Positions 47,600-59,265 are shown, numbered from the stretch's first letter. The stretch: 64,000 nucleotides of DNA from Callaeas wilsoni (GCA_013398955.1 VWPU01001315.1:1-64000), one strand, 5' to 3'. The notes: generated by a model from the letters alone, not told the origin. Numbers and translations: made by a program.

Positions 47600-47851
47600 C
47601 AGTCCAAGAAGGAGGGCAGGGATAGATGGGATATTGGGAAGGAATTCCTGGCTGGGAGGGTGGGGAGGCCCTGGCACAGGGTGCCCAGAGAAGCTGTGGC
47701 TGCCCCTGGATCCCTGGAAGTGCCCAAGGCCAGGCTGGACAGGGCTGGGAGCAACCTGGGACAGTGGAAGTTGTCCCTGCCCATGGCAGAGGGTGGCACT
47801 GGATGAGCTTTAAGATCCCTCCCAATCCAAATAATTCTGAGATTCCATGAC
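47600..47851 (+). mobile_element. CR1 LINE 3' fragment, well preserved
   Basis: Reads GCAGGGATAGATGGGATATT, GGGAAGGAATTCCTGGCTGG, GAGGGTGGGGAGGCCCTGGC, ACAGGGTGCCCAGAGAAGCT, the GGATCC block, GGAGCAACCTGGGACAGTGG, AAGTTGTCCCTGCCCATGGC and a GAGATTCCATGA tail. It has the canonical upstream sequence and an intact hairpin apart from one change in the right arm, so it is the best reference copy in the window. Confidence 0.97.
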
Positions 47852-48018
47852 CCAGGAAGTCGGATAATTAAATAAGGAGACAATAGAGGACTTTAAGGGT
47901 TAAAGGAAGCTATGGAAAAGTTCTGGGAAGTTCGCTTGGCACCGCCCTAATCCTGGCTGCAGCCACCAGAGCAAGGGAGATGAAATGACTTCAAAGGAAT
48001 TTGCAGAAATTTTGCCCT
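47852..48018. other. Short single-copy spacer
   Basis: Separates the CR1 tail from the purine-rich tract; nothing recognisable is seen. Confidence 0.5.
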
Positions 48019-48240
48019 AAGATGGAGAGGCAACAACAAAAGAAAGGTGAAAAGGGAATAAAGAAAATCTCCAAGGAGGGAAGAAAGCCTGAGGAAGGAG
48101 AAGACGGTGACAGAGATAGTGATGGAGGAGGAGGCTGAGAGAGGAAAAGCAAAGAGGGTCCTGGAGATCAGGGATAAGAGGAGATGGACAAGGTGAGAGT
48201 CCAGAAAAAGAATCCGAGGAGAGGAAGCCCAGGCAGCATC
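48019..48240. other. Purine-rich tract on the plus strand
   Basis: About 220 bases dominated by A and G (GGAGGGAAGAAAGCC, GATGGAGGAGGAGGCTGAGA, GAGGAAAAGCAAAGAGGG). ATG at 48022 opens only 37 charged residues before a stop. Long purine strands can form triplex DNA. A Lys/Glu-rich exon is a possible alternative, but the frame closes. Confidence 0.6.
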
Positions 48241-50703
48241 AGGGAGCTGAAAGGGTGAGAGACCCCTTGGAAACTCCCGGGGGGCTCCCGAGCATTTCCA
48301 CTGAGATCCAGCAACGTGTTCTGGGGAAAGAGCCAGCGGGAGCCAGGAGAGGAGGGGAGCAGGGAAGAAGGAGTTTGTGTTTTATGAGTTTTTCCCTTGG
48401 AAAAAGCTCGTGGAGAAAGGGCAGAGGGGGCCAGAGCAGCTCCTCTGGGCAGCAGTCAGACCCTGCCAGCAGCAAAGGGGGGGCCACGCTCAAAGAAACC
48501 CCAAAAACCACACGAGAAACGCTCCGAGGTCACCTTTCCTGGGAGGGAAACCAGGACCCTTCATATTCCAGCCCCTGAAACATCGAGGGGGATGGGAAAC
48601 AATGGATTTTCCCTCCTTCCACGCGCAGCCAAGATGGAAAGGCAGGTGGAAAGCGGTTTCTGATTGCAAGTCAGGAGATTTCTCCTGGTGCCAGCTCTGC
48701 AAATGACATCATTCCAGCAAACTGGCTGGAATTCAAGCCCAGGAATGCTCGGATCAGGTATTAGAATATTTGAGAGTGTGTTCTCCTTTGGATGGATGGG
48801 ATGATTCCAGCAGCAGACCCCACCCCCTCTCCACAAGGCACAGCAGGATCCCCCCATCAAGTAAATTCTGGGAATTCAACAAATCCATGGGCTGGGAAGG
48901 AGCTCCCCGAGGTTCCGAAGTCCAGGTTTCAGCAGGAACCGGCACCAGCCCCTCTCCAGTGTGAAGTTTTCCCTATAAATCTACAGGAATCACACTCGCA
49001 AACTCCCAGGATTTCTGCTCCCCCTCCCGGGCAGGGTGGGAGATTCCCGACTAAGGGATGAACATTTTGAACTGGACAGGAACTTCCTGAACGTCCCCAA
49101 AAACTGAGTCACAACTCCCTTTAATCTAATAAACACTTCCAGGGCTGCTGACTCCATCTCCTCATAATTCCCAAACCCCACGGATTTCTCACTCTTGTCC
49201 AGTGGTTTTCTCTCTCTTCCCTCCCTGGGGAAGGCCACCAAGAAGAGCTGGATCATTCCAGGCTTCCTGCTGCAGATCCAGCCCTATCCAAGTGTCACCC
49301 ACACAAAATCCCCCACATTCCCATATTTCTTCCTGTTCTCCTCATTTCCTGGACAGTAAATCCAAATGCCACCGAAAAGCTGGGAGCAGCCCTGGCTGGG
49401 GTTGTCGTGGCACATAATAAACACCCCCTGCTCCAGGGCATTTATAAATAAAATAAAATTAAATAAAAACGAAAAAAAACCCTCCAATCCTGCGAGTCCC
49501 AGGAACTCAAATCAATAATTCTGCTCTTTTTATTGCAAAGAAAAACATTTTTAAACTTCGAGAGCCCTTTCCTTTCTGTAGGTCCAGAGATTAAATTTAT
49601 GTCCCTCTTGCAGCTCTTAATCCGAAGCATTAAAGCAGCAGAGGCATCCAGGATCCTCTGGAAACCCGGGAATATTTATGAGCAGGCACGGGGCCTCTTT
49701 ATATCAGCAAGGAGTGTTGGAGGGAACGACTGGAGAATGCACTTGAGGAGATTTACTTCCCTCCCGCCGGGAATTCAGTGTCTGGAGCAGCCACAAATCC
49801 TGCCGTGACATAATATTCCATAAAAGAAAAATATGGCACAAATGTTTTATTTGTACATAAAAAGCCTCGTTTTAATTAAAAGGAAAAACACAGAGGGGTC
49901 TTATCAGGGGGTTTGGCAAGAAATAAGTGATGCCTTCAGTGTTATACAACCAAAAACTACCGGAATATTTTTTTTCTAAACTTCATTTTTATCTGGCCCG
50001 AGACACATTTCCCGAGCAGAGTTATTGGGAGGATTTTATTCCGGTTTTGTGTAAAGAATAGGAGGATAATGGTGTTCCCTAAGGATATTTTAATTGTGTC
50101 GCCCCAGAGCAGCCCCTCAAGGTCACCGTCCCCTGTCCCTCATGGAAGGGAGCTCCATCCCAGAAGGAATTCAGCCCAACCCCTTCAAATCTTGGCACCT
50201 TTTCCGACTTTTGGCACCTGCCCTGTGCCTTCATCCAGTTTGGTTTGCACCGATTGCGATTCCAGCTAATTTCTCCTGGAGCCAAACTCAATGACTCAAT
50301 CCCAGCACAGTCCAAGATATCAACTCCTGCCTGGTTTTGGGTGGAAATCTGGGATATTTTCCCTTCTTTGGCCCAGTTCTCACCCCCGAGTGTGAAATGA
50401 CCTGAGCGCCTTCAAAGCCCCAGCTCGGGATGGCTCCCGCTCCGTTTGGAGCCAGACTGGGTCTATTTTGGGTGAAATCCTTCCTGGAGTAAAAGCAGGA
50501 CACCTCTGGAGAACGAGCCAAGGTCTTGGACGTGCCTCTGTGTCTCCGTGGGCCGCTGCTGCTCATGGAGGGCACGGAGAGAGGGAAAGGTGCTGCCCTG
50601 CCCTTCCCGTTCCCAGTTCGAGCCCCACTGGCCGACTCCACAATTCCCTGCAAAGCCATCACCCTCCGGCCACCTCAGCTCACTCTGGCCATTCCAGCGG
50701 CCA
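48241..50703. other. No gene recognised; A-rich and AT-rich patches
   Basis: An A-rich tract lies at 49440-49485. Positions 49805-50085 are AT-rich and free of repeats (TTTATTTGTACATAAAAAGC, TTTTAATTAAAAGG) with GATA-like CTTATC and TTATCT words. Frames here are short and unremarkable. Confidence 0.5.
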
Positions 50704-50792
50704 CCACGGAACGGTTTGGGTTGGAGAAGACCTCAAAGCTCACCCTGTTCCGTGGGCAGGGACACCTTCCCTATCCCAGCTTGCTCCAAGCC
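50704..50792 (-). mobile_element. CR1 LINE 3' fragment, short
   Basis: Left to right: ACGGAACGGTTTGGGTTGGA, GAAGACCTCAAAGCTCACCC, GGGCAGGGACACCTTCCC and CAGCTTGCTCCAAGCCCC. Only the right hairpin arm survives. The CR1 stops after about 90 bases. Confidence 0.92.
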
Positions 50793-52811
50793 CCAGCACC
50801 TCCTGGAGAGGTGGGAATGCCACGGGTCACCTGTGACTGTGCCAGGAGCAATCCCAGCTGGAAACCCCCACGCTGGGGTCACAAAGAGGCCGGGCAGCGC
50901 CCTGTACTCCATGCGAAAATTTGGATAACACCCCAATATTCCAGCCATGGAGTCAGAGCAGACCCAAGCACGGCCGTGCCGCCTCGCAGTTACTTTGCAG
51001 GACTTTCCGTGCCCTTCCTGCCCCTGGCACGGAGCTCGGCAGGGATCTGCTGTCTGATCCCACGGAGCAGGGATGGAGCTGCAGAAGCCTGAGGATGACT
51101 CATGTCACACACATCAGTCTGGGCTTCTGGATTTTATTTTTACTCCACTGAAACATCCAGCTTGCCCTGGAGCAATCCCATTAGTCATGCTGGCTCCTGG
51201 GAAGGGGCAGAGTCCGAGTGGGATCAGGAGTCAGATGTGGTTTCCTCCTTTTCGATTTGATTATTATTCATCAGGAGTGAAATTCCTGCCTCGGGACGAG
51301 CCCTGTCCTGCAGCCCTTCCATGGAATATAGGTCACCTAATTTCACCCCCGAAGACACAAACAGCTGCTGAGAAAAATCTCTTTCAGATCTCCCGAGAAA
51401 TTTATCGGGACAGGAGGAGCACTTGCTCTGCAGCCTCAAAGCCTGACTCTGACTCAGTTCAAACTCGGAATTCTTGAGTTAAAGCACCCTTGCAGAGGAG
51501 GTACATCCATGGAAAACAGAAAGTCTCATCAGCACGGAGGGAGAAAAGCCCCAGGCAGTGATTAAGGGCTTCAGGAGGACCCTGGGGACTTTGTGCATCC
51601 GTGAATTATTTGTTGTGTTTATTGCTCTGGGATGCGAGCGGGATGAACCCATCTGCTAAAACTTAAAGCTGTAACCCCAAACCATAACTCAGAGCTAGGA
51701 TGGAGCTCCAGGCAAGCACATGGAGTCCTTGGGATGCTCCGGATGACCCAGGATTCCAGCATCTCCTCAGGCAAAGGGTCTCCAAATTTCCTCCCAAACC
51801 TGGAGAAAATCCTCCTCTCCGCACACAGAAAAAGGGATTTAAACACTGGATGGAGCAAAAAGGAGCTGCTTTTCCAGTCTGACAGGGTGGAGGGCAGGGC
51901 TGGGGGGTTCTGAGTAAAAAGCAAAGTTAAAAAATGATAAATTCAACTCCAATCCCCTTCCGGCCATGGGTGCTTGGAGGGATTCTCCCTCAAAAGGGCT
52001 CATTCCACACTCTGGGATCATCTCTAAAGCTCCTTCCCTTTCCCTCCCATCCAGGTAAATCACTGGGCATCAGGAGGCCACCAGCTCTACCCCATCCTTT
52101 CCCAGCTGAGTTTGGAACTGCAAGGCTGGGACATTTCATCCCAACCCCAAGAGCTTTTTGTGGGATTTTCCGGTGGAAGATCTGCCCTTGAAGGAAAACG
52201 CCGCGAGAGCAGCATTTTGCACAAACGCCTTTCCCCGGGGTGCAGAAAATGCCAGGAGCCGCCACAGTTCCCAGTCGGACCACGAGCACCTTTGCTTTAG
52301 AGGATAAAAACAGCGAGCGAATCCGAGCCAGGCCTTTTCCCAAGGAGAGAGAATCCCTCAGACCTTCTCCAGCCCATCCAGATTTTATCGGACTTGCTGC
52401 TAATCCAGCAAACAACTCGGGAGCCACCAGGAACAGGGAGACCAAAACGAAACTCGCTGTGGGAAAACAACGGCTTGTTGGAAAAGGGCTGCACTCCGAG
52501 TCTCTGTCCGCAGACACAACATTCCCTCGGGGAGATCCCCGGCATTTCTCACTTCCAGTGAATGGCCCCTCTCGCCAGAGGGGAGGGAAATGGGATTGGG
52601 AAAACGTGGCTGTGTCTGAGGGACTGAGCAGAGCAGCATCTTGGCTGCATCTGCTCCTCAGCATCCCACTGCTCCAACAGGAGCTTTCCACGGCTCCCAC
52701 CACAGGGATCCATCCCCCACTGGTTTGCTTTGGTTTTTAAGCCTGAAATTCCCAGTTTCCCAGTTCCAACAAGGAGCTCTGAGTACAGACCAGTTTGTCT
52801 CCAGTTCAGAG
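50793..52811. other. No gene recognised; 2 kb without repeats
   Basis: A 237-residue minus frame (51990-52703) and a 166-residue plus frame overlap, as in other stop-poor parts. No domain is recognised. Confidence 0.5.
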
Positions 52812-53020
52812 GCCTCACACAGAATGGTTTGGATTGGAAGGGATCTCAAAACTCATCTCATCCCACCCCTGCCACGGCCAGGGACATCTCCCACTATCCC
52901 AGGGTGCTCCAAGCCCCGTCCAGCCTGGCCTGGGACACTTCCAGGGATCCAGGGTCAGCCACAGCTGCTCTGGGAAATCCATTCCAGGGTCTCCCCACCC
53001 TCACAGGGAAGAATTTCTCC
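52812..53020 (-). mobile_element. CR1 LINE 3' fragment
   Basis: Left to right: CACAGAATGGTTTGGATTGG, AAGGGATCTCAAAACTCATC, CACCCCTGCCACGGCCAGGG, ACATCTCCCACTATCCCAGG, GCTCCAAGCCCCGTCCAGCC, TGGGACACTTCCAGGGATCC, CATTCCAGGGTCTCCCCACC and CTCACAGGGAAGAATTTCTC. It is the GGATCC type; the hairpin is mutated to CTGCCACGGCCAGGG. Confidence 0.96.
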
Positions 53021-53561
53021 AACTCATCCCTGGAATTACAGCTCCTGCCCTGCCTCGCAGCCACTCTGGGCTGCAGGACACCCCAGACTAAAATACTGCC
53101 CCAGAGTTCCAGGTTTTGATAAATTTTCCCTATTAATTTGTTTAAAAGCCAAGACAGCGCAATAATAAACCAGAGGACAAAACCCAGCTCATTTTCCCTG
53201 AGCCATAATGAACCTCTAGGCTCATTCCAGCAATAATGATGCTGCACAGGACTTTACCTCTGGAAAGGTAAAAGATGGAAAACCAGGCGACAAAAGGGAT
53301 GGGGAAAATGTAAAATGAGTAAAAACAATCGAAAAAAAATCCCCAAACAACCAAGGGTTTGAGTAGATTCATTCAGTGCAACAAAGCAGGAATCCTGTGG
53401 TAAAATCCATGCAGAATTCCAGGGATTTCACCTCTGAGATGCATCCCAAGGCAGGATCCTTGGGTTACAGCGTGGGACTCCGGAGGAGAATGCTGTAATG
53501 AGTTCTGAGAGGAAAAGCCTGCTGGAACTGATGGGTTTTAAAGCACTTCCAGAAGTCGGCC
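53021..53561. other. No gene recognised; single-copy DNA
   Basis: Short frames only. Moderately AT-rich between 53100 and 53370, with an A-run in AATCGAAAAAAAATCCCC. No mobile element is seen. Confidence 0.5.
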
Positions 53562-53816
53562 TTGTTTGCAGGTTGGATGAGAACCACGAATTTAATCAGA
53601 GCTCACTTTGTTAGAACGGCACAGCCACAGAACTCCGAGGAGATAAAATGGCTGTTATACATACAAATACATCAATTTGCAAAGCTCTCAGCCCGCCTTG
53701 CACAGCGCCCTCACATTTGCATTTCACAGCATAAAGGTCCTTTGATTCCCCCAAAAAAACACCCCCTGGAGCTCGGGGCAAGGCTCCAGCTGGAACCAGA
53801 GGAAAACCGTTCGGAG

Positions 53817-53897
53817 CAAACAAACAAACAAACCAACCAACCCCAACAAACCAACAAACAAACAAACAAACCAACCAACCCCAACACAACCAACCAA
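53817..53897. repeat. CAAA/CCAA microsatellite
   Basis: CAAACAAACAAACCAACC and CCAACCCCAACA words, with one block of about 38 bp present twice. It lies inside the 415-codon frame and encodes QTNKQTN-like repeats. Confidence 0.95.
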
Positions 53898-54169
53898 GCC
53901 AGCAAAGTGCCAAAGCCATCCCCACTCCCCCTCGCTGCCTGCTCCCTTCAGGAACCGGCTCGGGGATCCCTGATGGGAGGAAGGAGGATGAGCCCTCCTT
54001 TTAGGAGGAATGGGTGGGATGGGGAGAGCACCGGACAGGGAAACCTCCACAGAGAACCATCCCAAGAGCCCAGAGCTCGCTCCAACCGTCCTCCTGAGGA
54101 ATTCCAGCTCCACGTGGGTGGCAGGGCTTGCAAACGAGCAGCAAACTGGGAAAGACCCTCACCTGGAAG

Positions 54170-54490
54170 GTCAGTGCCGCCGCGTTCCCTCGGGGCGATG
54201 GGATCCCATGGGATTCTCCTGGAGATCTCTCCCAGATCCCTCTCCAGGCCCACGGCAGGGGCAGCTCTGCTCTCAGCCGCAGTGTCCGGGCTCCACTCCC
54301 TATTTATCCCGGCATCCCCGCTCCTGGTTCCCGCTGATTCCCCACCCAGCATCCCTCTGACGCGAGCCGGGGCGATCCGGAAGCTCCGGCCCTTGGGATT
54401 GCTCCCTCCTGCCCACTCATCCTCGCGCGGAGCCGTGGCCGCTGGCAGGAGCGGGGATCTCCAGCTACATCTGCCGGAAGATGGAGCATT
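54170..54490. promoter_or_regulatory. CpG-rich patch, possible small CpG island
   Basis: I count about two dozen CpG in 320 bases of roughly 60% GC (GTGCCGCCGCGTTCCC, TGACGCGAGCCGGGGCGATC, CCTCGCGCGGAGCCGTGGCC), several times the density of the rest of the window. A CCCTATTTATCCCGG word at about 54297-54312 is loosely TATA-like. It could be a promoter, but no exon is identified on either side. Confidence 0.35.
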
Positions 54491-54809
54491 CCTGGGTGGT
54501 CCTGGGAGGGAGCCCCACGCTCCTGACAACATCTCCACTCGCCCACTTCCCACCCCGGCTCCCATGGACATCCTGAACTTTAGCCCATCCATAAAATCAG
54601 TGGGGCAGTCATTAACCGTGTCATCCTACAAACATTCCCCGGCTGTTCCGAGCTCTCCCGCTCACCCCGTTCCCAAAGCCTGCAAAGGAACCCTTTCAGC
54701 CTGGAGAGTTGGAATCCACGTCCCCTTCCACTGCTGGGAGGTTGTGCCAGGAGGGATGAGGATGAGGATGAGGAGGAAGGACAAGGCTGCTCCGTGCCAG
54801 CTTTCCTGA

Positions 54810-55155
54810 GCCTCTGGAAGCTCAGTGCTGTCCAGGCAGCAGCTCCAGGTGCTGCAATTCCTGAATGCCAAACCCAAACACGGATCAACAACAGACCCCA
54901 AGGGGAGCTTGGATACCACTCATTTTTGGGAAAGGGATACTCTGGGTGTAGTGTGGAAGCCTCCACACCTCGATCCTGCTTATCCTGCTCTTTCCTATCC
55001 TAAAAATCCTCAGCAAGGGCATTATCCTTGGACGCAGCAGGCACAGGAGCGGCACAGAGAAGGTCATGGAGAGCAATTCCTCCCTTGGAATCCTCTCCCA
55101 GTTCCTCTCTGCCTGCCCACATTCCTTCCCCACACCTGGACGCTCAGAGGTGTGA
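54810..55155. other. No gene recognised; spacer before CR1
   Basis: Single-copy DNA with opposing frames and no domain. Confidence 0.45.
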
Positions 55156-55276
55156 ATTCCCCATCCCTGGAAGTGCTCAAGGGACAGGGCTTGGAGCAAC
55201 CTGGAGGAGCCCATGGCAGGGGGTTGGAACTGGAGGAGCTTCCAGGCCCCTTCCCACCCAATCCAGTCTGGAATTC
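55156..55276 (+). mobile_element. CR1 LINE 3' fragment with internal deletions
   Basis: Reads CCCCATCCCTGGAAGTGCTC, AAGGGACAGGGCTTGGAGCA, ACCTGGAGGAGCCCATGGCA, GGGGGTTGGAACTGGAGGAG and CCCTTCCCACCCAATCCAG. It is the type without GGATCC. The TAGTGGAAGGTGTCCCT segment is gone, leaving only the right half of the hairpin. The tail is eroded. Confidence 0.92.
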
Positions 55277-55734
55277 CACGCTGGGAGCTCACCTCCCATC
55301 CCAGCCCCGAAGCCTGGTGAACACCCAAGACGAACGGACCGAGATGCTCCACCCCCTAAACCTAAAAAAAGGAAAAGTCGGGGATTTTTTTTCCCTCCCT
55401 TTTTAATTTCTCCGCGGATCCGTAACCACAAAGCAAACAACTGCCATCTGCAGAGCCACGTTCCCCGTGCAGGAAGGAGAGGGGGTGTGGAAAAGCTCTG
55501 GGGAGAGGGCTCAGCTGCCGAGCAGGATGTTCTGAGGACAGACAATGGAATCAGGGCTGCTTCAAACAAGGCAGGTGGGGGTTCCTTTCTTTTTTCCCCC
55601 CTTTTTCTTTTCTTTTTGCACACACCAGTATTTGTTACAGGGCCCTGCACATCCCACAGCCTGTCCTGCCAGCAGAATTCCCACCTTGGACTCTCCCTGC
55701 TGAGGGGGAACTTGTGGGGACGCACCCAAGAGCT
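55277..55734. other. No gene recognised; single-copy DNA
   Basis: Contains pyrimidine-rich DNA near 55585-55615 (TTCTTTTTTCCCCCCTTTTT). No exon follows that can be identified. Confidence 0.45.
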
Positions 55735-55808
55735 GGCACCTGCATTTTAGGGAAAGCATTTTGGGAATGGTGGCACCTGCATTTTAGGGAAAGCATTTTG
55801 GGAACGGT
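55735..55808. repeat. 37-bp tandem duplication
   Basis: Two adjacent 37-bp copies of GGCACCTGCATTTTAGGGAA plus AGCATTTTGGGAATGGT, with one difference (AATGGT or AACGGT). The near identity suggests a recent event. Confidence 0.97.
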
Positions 55809-56807
55809 GAACGACACGCCCAGGGTTGAAAAGAGAGTTTGGAGGTCCAGATTCCACCTTCTGGCTGTAACCAGGACAGGATTTTTCCTCCTTCCACTCC
55901 TCCCTGCAGGAAGGTGAGGAAAGCCCGGCCAGCAAAGAGAAGAAATCCCAAGGTTTATCCCGAGTCATTCCAGCTCTTAGAGCCTGCTGACAGCCCAGGA
56001 GACACCAGGAAGCACCTCATTTTCACACATGTGAGGGAGACTCCCAGAAAAGCTGCAATCCCAGCAGCTCCATCATCATCATCATCTTAACCCTGCCTTT
56101 TCCCTACTGACTCCAATTAGGCTGAATGTTCCCCGAGCAATAAAGAGCAGGAAATTGGAATTTCAGGAGGATTTTCAGACACACAGAACGGCCAGGTCAC
56201 AAACTGACTTGTCCCTGGTGGGAGCTAAACTTTGAGAGCTCCACTAAAGGGATTTTTCCCGTTTCCCTTGAATTCTGAGCGCTGAAATCCTGCGGGGCAC
56301 GCGGCAGGAATGAATTTCGTTTCGCGCAAAGGCATTAATGACATTCCCACCCCAAGGAACCCCATCCAAACCTATATTCCAACAGCACCAGCTGTTTGCC
56401 TCGACAGTGAGCTCAGAGGAACTTCAACGTTCATTTGCAGCAGCTGGAAATCTGGCAGGGCAGGAGGAGGGGAAGGTCCGAGTGGTGCGGACACCGTACG
56501 GATGTGCCGGAGGAGAGCGGGATGAGGGGAGGGCCCTGCTCCAAACGTCACCTCCAGCCCCCCACCCGCGGTGGGAGTTTGGTGTCACGCAACCCTGGTG
56601 ATCCTAAAATCTCTGCCACAACGTTTAAGGAAGGAGCGACAGCCCAGTGCTGGCAGGTTCACCTCTATTCCCTCCCCACTGTCACCACGAGCCTTCGCTC
56701 CAGCGGCTCGGGATCCCTCTGGAAAAGTTCAGCCGCCACATGATTCCCAGATTCCAGCCAAATGTGAAGAGATCAAAGTCCAGGCTCTTTTTATGACCTC
56801 ACTTCCA
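55809..56807. other. No gene recognised; CAT triplets
   Basis: Five CAT triplets lie at about 56071-56085. The rest is single-copy, and frames near 56310-56909 overlap one another without a domain. Confidence 0.5.
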
Positions 56808-56898
56808 CAGAACCGTGGAATGGTTAGGGCTGGAAGGGAACAAAGCTCGGCTCATTCCAGCCCCCTGCCAGGAGCAGGGACACCTTCCACTGTTCAAT
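56808..56898 (-). mobile_element. CR1 LINE 3' fragment, short
   Basis: Left to right: ACAGAACCGTGGAATGGTTA, GGGCTGGAAGGGAACAAAGC, TCATTCCAGCCCCCTGCCAG and GAGCAGGGACACCTTCCACT. The hairpin loop is expanded (CCTGCCAGGAGCAGGG). It stops after about 90 bases, and AT-rich DNA follows. Confidence 0.93.
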
Positions 56899-59265
56899 CC
56901 TTCACTTAAATCACCACAACTTTTTCAAACAATATTGAATTATCCTTTAAAAAAAAGCTCCTCGTGCACAAAGGCGTCTGGCACCTGGGAAAATGTGTTT
57001 TCCAAGTGGATGCAGTGGAAAAAGCCACATTCAAAGCCAATCTGAAAGGATCTGTAAAAGTGACAGGACAAAGATTTACACTGAACACTGATTTATGTTG
57101 CACAGTGATTGATAAATTACATTATTTGGTACCCAGCACATTTCCATGATCCAGGATTCCTAATAATCCTCACGCTGCTGAGTTCAGAAATTCCCATTTT
57201 CCTTGCAAAGGGTTCCCTCCAGATCCCAAAAGAGACATTTGGAGGCTTCATCCACCACACGATTAAACCAAAGCAGAGCACAAAGCACAGAATAACTTTT
57301 CTCCCTAATTCTCCCTGTTCCACACTGAAAACCCTTCCCTGAAAATCCGTTTGTAAGGATTCTGGCCGCAACAGGAGGAAGGGGAGGGATTCTGGGCTGT
57401 TTTCAAGCAGAATTTTAGGACATTTTGGGTATCACCACCACGAAGGCGACAAGACCATCCCAGCCCTCACAGCCGGGTTCGCGCTGCCGACCCTTTTCCA
57501 GCACACCTGGCCAGATGTGCTCCCTTCTCTGCTCCCAGGCACAGATGGAATTCTGCACCGGATCCAGAGTTCGATTATGGCAAAACGATCGGCGTGACCA
57601 ATTCCTGCCAGGCCTTGAGCCCCACCACACCCGGCCCTGCAGCCAAACCCCAACCCGGGCACTGCTCCGGCTTTTCTCCACAGAATTCGTGGGAAAAACC
57701 CCATTCCTGTGCCCAGGAACAGGCTCTGGAGATGCCACGAAACCAGCTTGATTAAGAACACACAGGTCCAAGAGCCGTTTGTTCACACGCTCAGCTCTTC
57801 CCACCTTTTCTGGGTGGTCATCCTTCGGAAATATTTGGGAACTCAGCACAAGTGGATCAGCTGGAAGAAGAGAGCAGCAGCTCCTCTCCCTGCTTGGCTC
57901 CTTGCAAAATGCCTTTTTTTCCCCTGCTCAAAAGTCCACATTTTTCTTTGGACACAGCTCCTTGGGATGAGCAGGGAGTTCAGGAGAGGGACCCACGCCC
58001 TGAAAATCTTCTATCGCCAACATTTCAACTCCAGGCATTTTTTGGAGGTGAGAAAACCCTGCTGAACTTGGGAGCTTGGAAACTTCTCCCCCTCTCTAGG
58101 AATCCAGAGAAAGAGGTTTCCTGGGGAGCATTATCCAGGCTGGAGTCCAAAGAGGCTGCACAGGTTTGGGATGGAGGTGTCCGGAATATCAACAACGATC
58201 CAGCCCGTGGCATTCCCAGTTTTACGGGAGCACAGCCAAGGCCTGGGGGCTGAGCTGAGACCTGAGGGGTATCCAAGAGTTTTGTGGATGTGCTCCAGAG
58301 CTCTGGGTTTCCTGGAGGATGATCCAGCTCCCTTTGAACCCGTCAGCCCTGATCCATGTGCTCCCAACCACACAGGGCTGAGCAGCACAAAGATTTCCCA
58401 GAGAAAAGACGGAGCCCTGGCCCTGCCAAGGATTTGGGAAAAGCACAAGGAAGTGCAGCACAATTTATCCAGGGGGAAAAAAAAAACCAGCTCACGGATC
58501 CTGTGGGCAAATCCCACCGTGACCACAAGTGGTGGAAATTTGAATTATTGGGGAAAAGGGCCCATTACAAACCGTGGAGGTCTGACAGGAATTACAGGAG
58601 CAGACATTTTATGGCCTTCCTGTAGCTCAGAATTCCAGGTGGGAAGAGATCTGGGGAAAGTCTGGAAGAAAAAGAGATTCTGCTGCAGCCCATAAACAAC
58701 CCCGACCCAAAGCAGGAGGTGCTGGGGCTGGCGCAGTCTCAGGGCCCTACGGACAGAAATCAGATCCCTCTTCCAGGATCCAATCATTCCTGGTGGGAAT
58801 TTGCTCCAGAAGACAAAAAACTGAGCCTGCTCCAAATTTAGGCAGCTCAGGCAAAAAACCTTGGATTATTCATGGAGGGGTGATGGGGAGAAAATACATT
58901 AAAATTCCTGACAAATAACATCCAGCTCCAGGTGAAGGGAAGACTGAAGGAATGAAGGAATAATGGGAAGTTTTCCCAGACTTGATAGCATTTTAAGAGG
59001 AAGATTTATGGATACCCTCAGGAGGAGCAAAGAGTTTTAAACGGAGAATATTCTATTGAAAAACTGGTTTGTTTTTCTTGTCAAAATTAATTAAAAGTTC
59101 ATGGGAGGAATTTCACCGCTCCTGTTCTTCACAGAATGAGACAGTTAAAATTTAAAAATTTACATTTCTGGCATGAAAATTTAAAAATTGCCCCTTTTCC
59201 CAATAATATTTTGGATAGACACCACTCCACATCAGCCTCCTCGAGTGCACTGTTATTCCCTCCAG
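56899..59265. other. No gene recognised; AT-rich parts at both ends
   Basis: Positions 56905-57345 are unusually AT-rich and free of repeats, including GATTGATAAATTACATTATT. Positions 58990-59210 are AT-rich too. Between them the frames are ordinary (to 174 residues, both strands). No gene is supported. Confidence 0.5.

Larger units (their letters stand above)
53562..54809 (+). other. Long open frame (415 codons) outside arrays, coding status unknown
   Basis: The longest frame not made mainly by a tandem repeat. The N-terminal 90 residues come from moderately AT-rich DNA. Residues about 88-110 are a Gln/Thr/Asn/Lys repeat encoded by the CAAA microsatellite. The rest is basic and rich in Ser, Pro and Arg. 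No membrane span, signal peptide or known domain is visible. A 214-residue frame is open on the opposite strand at 53948-54592, and the region is CpG-rich, so lack of stops may be compositional. I infer chance or, less likely, a lineage-specific gene. Confidence 0.15.
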
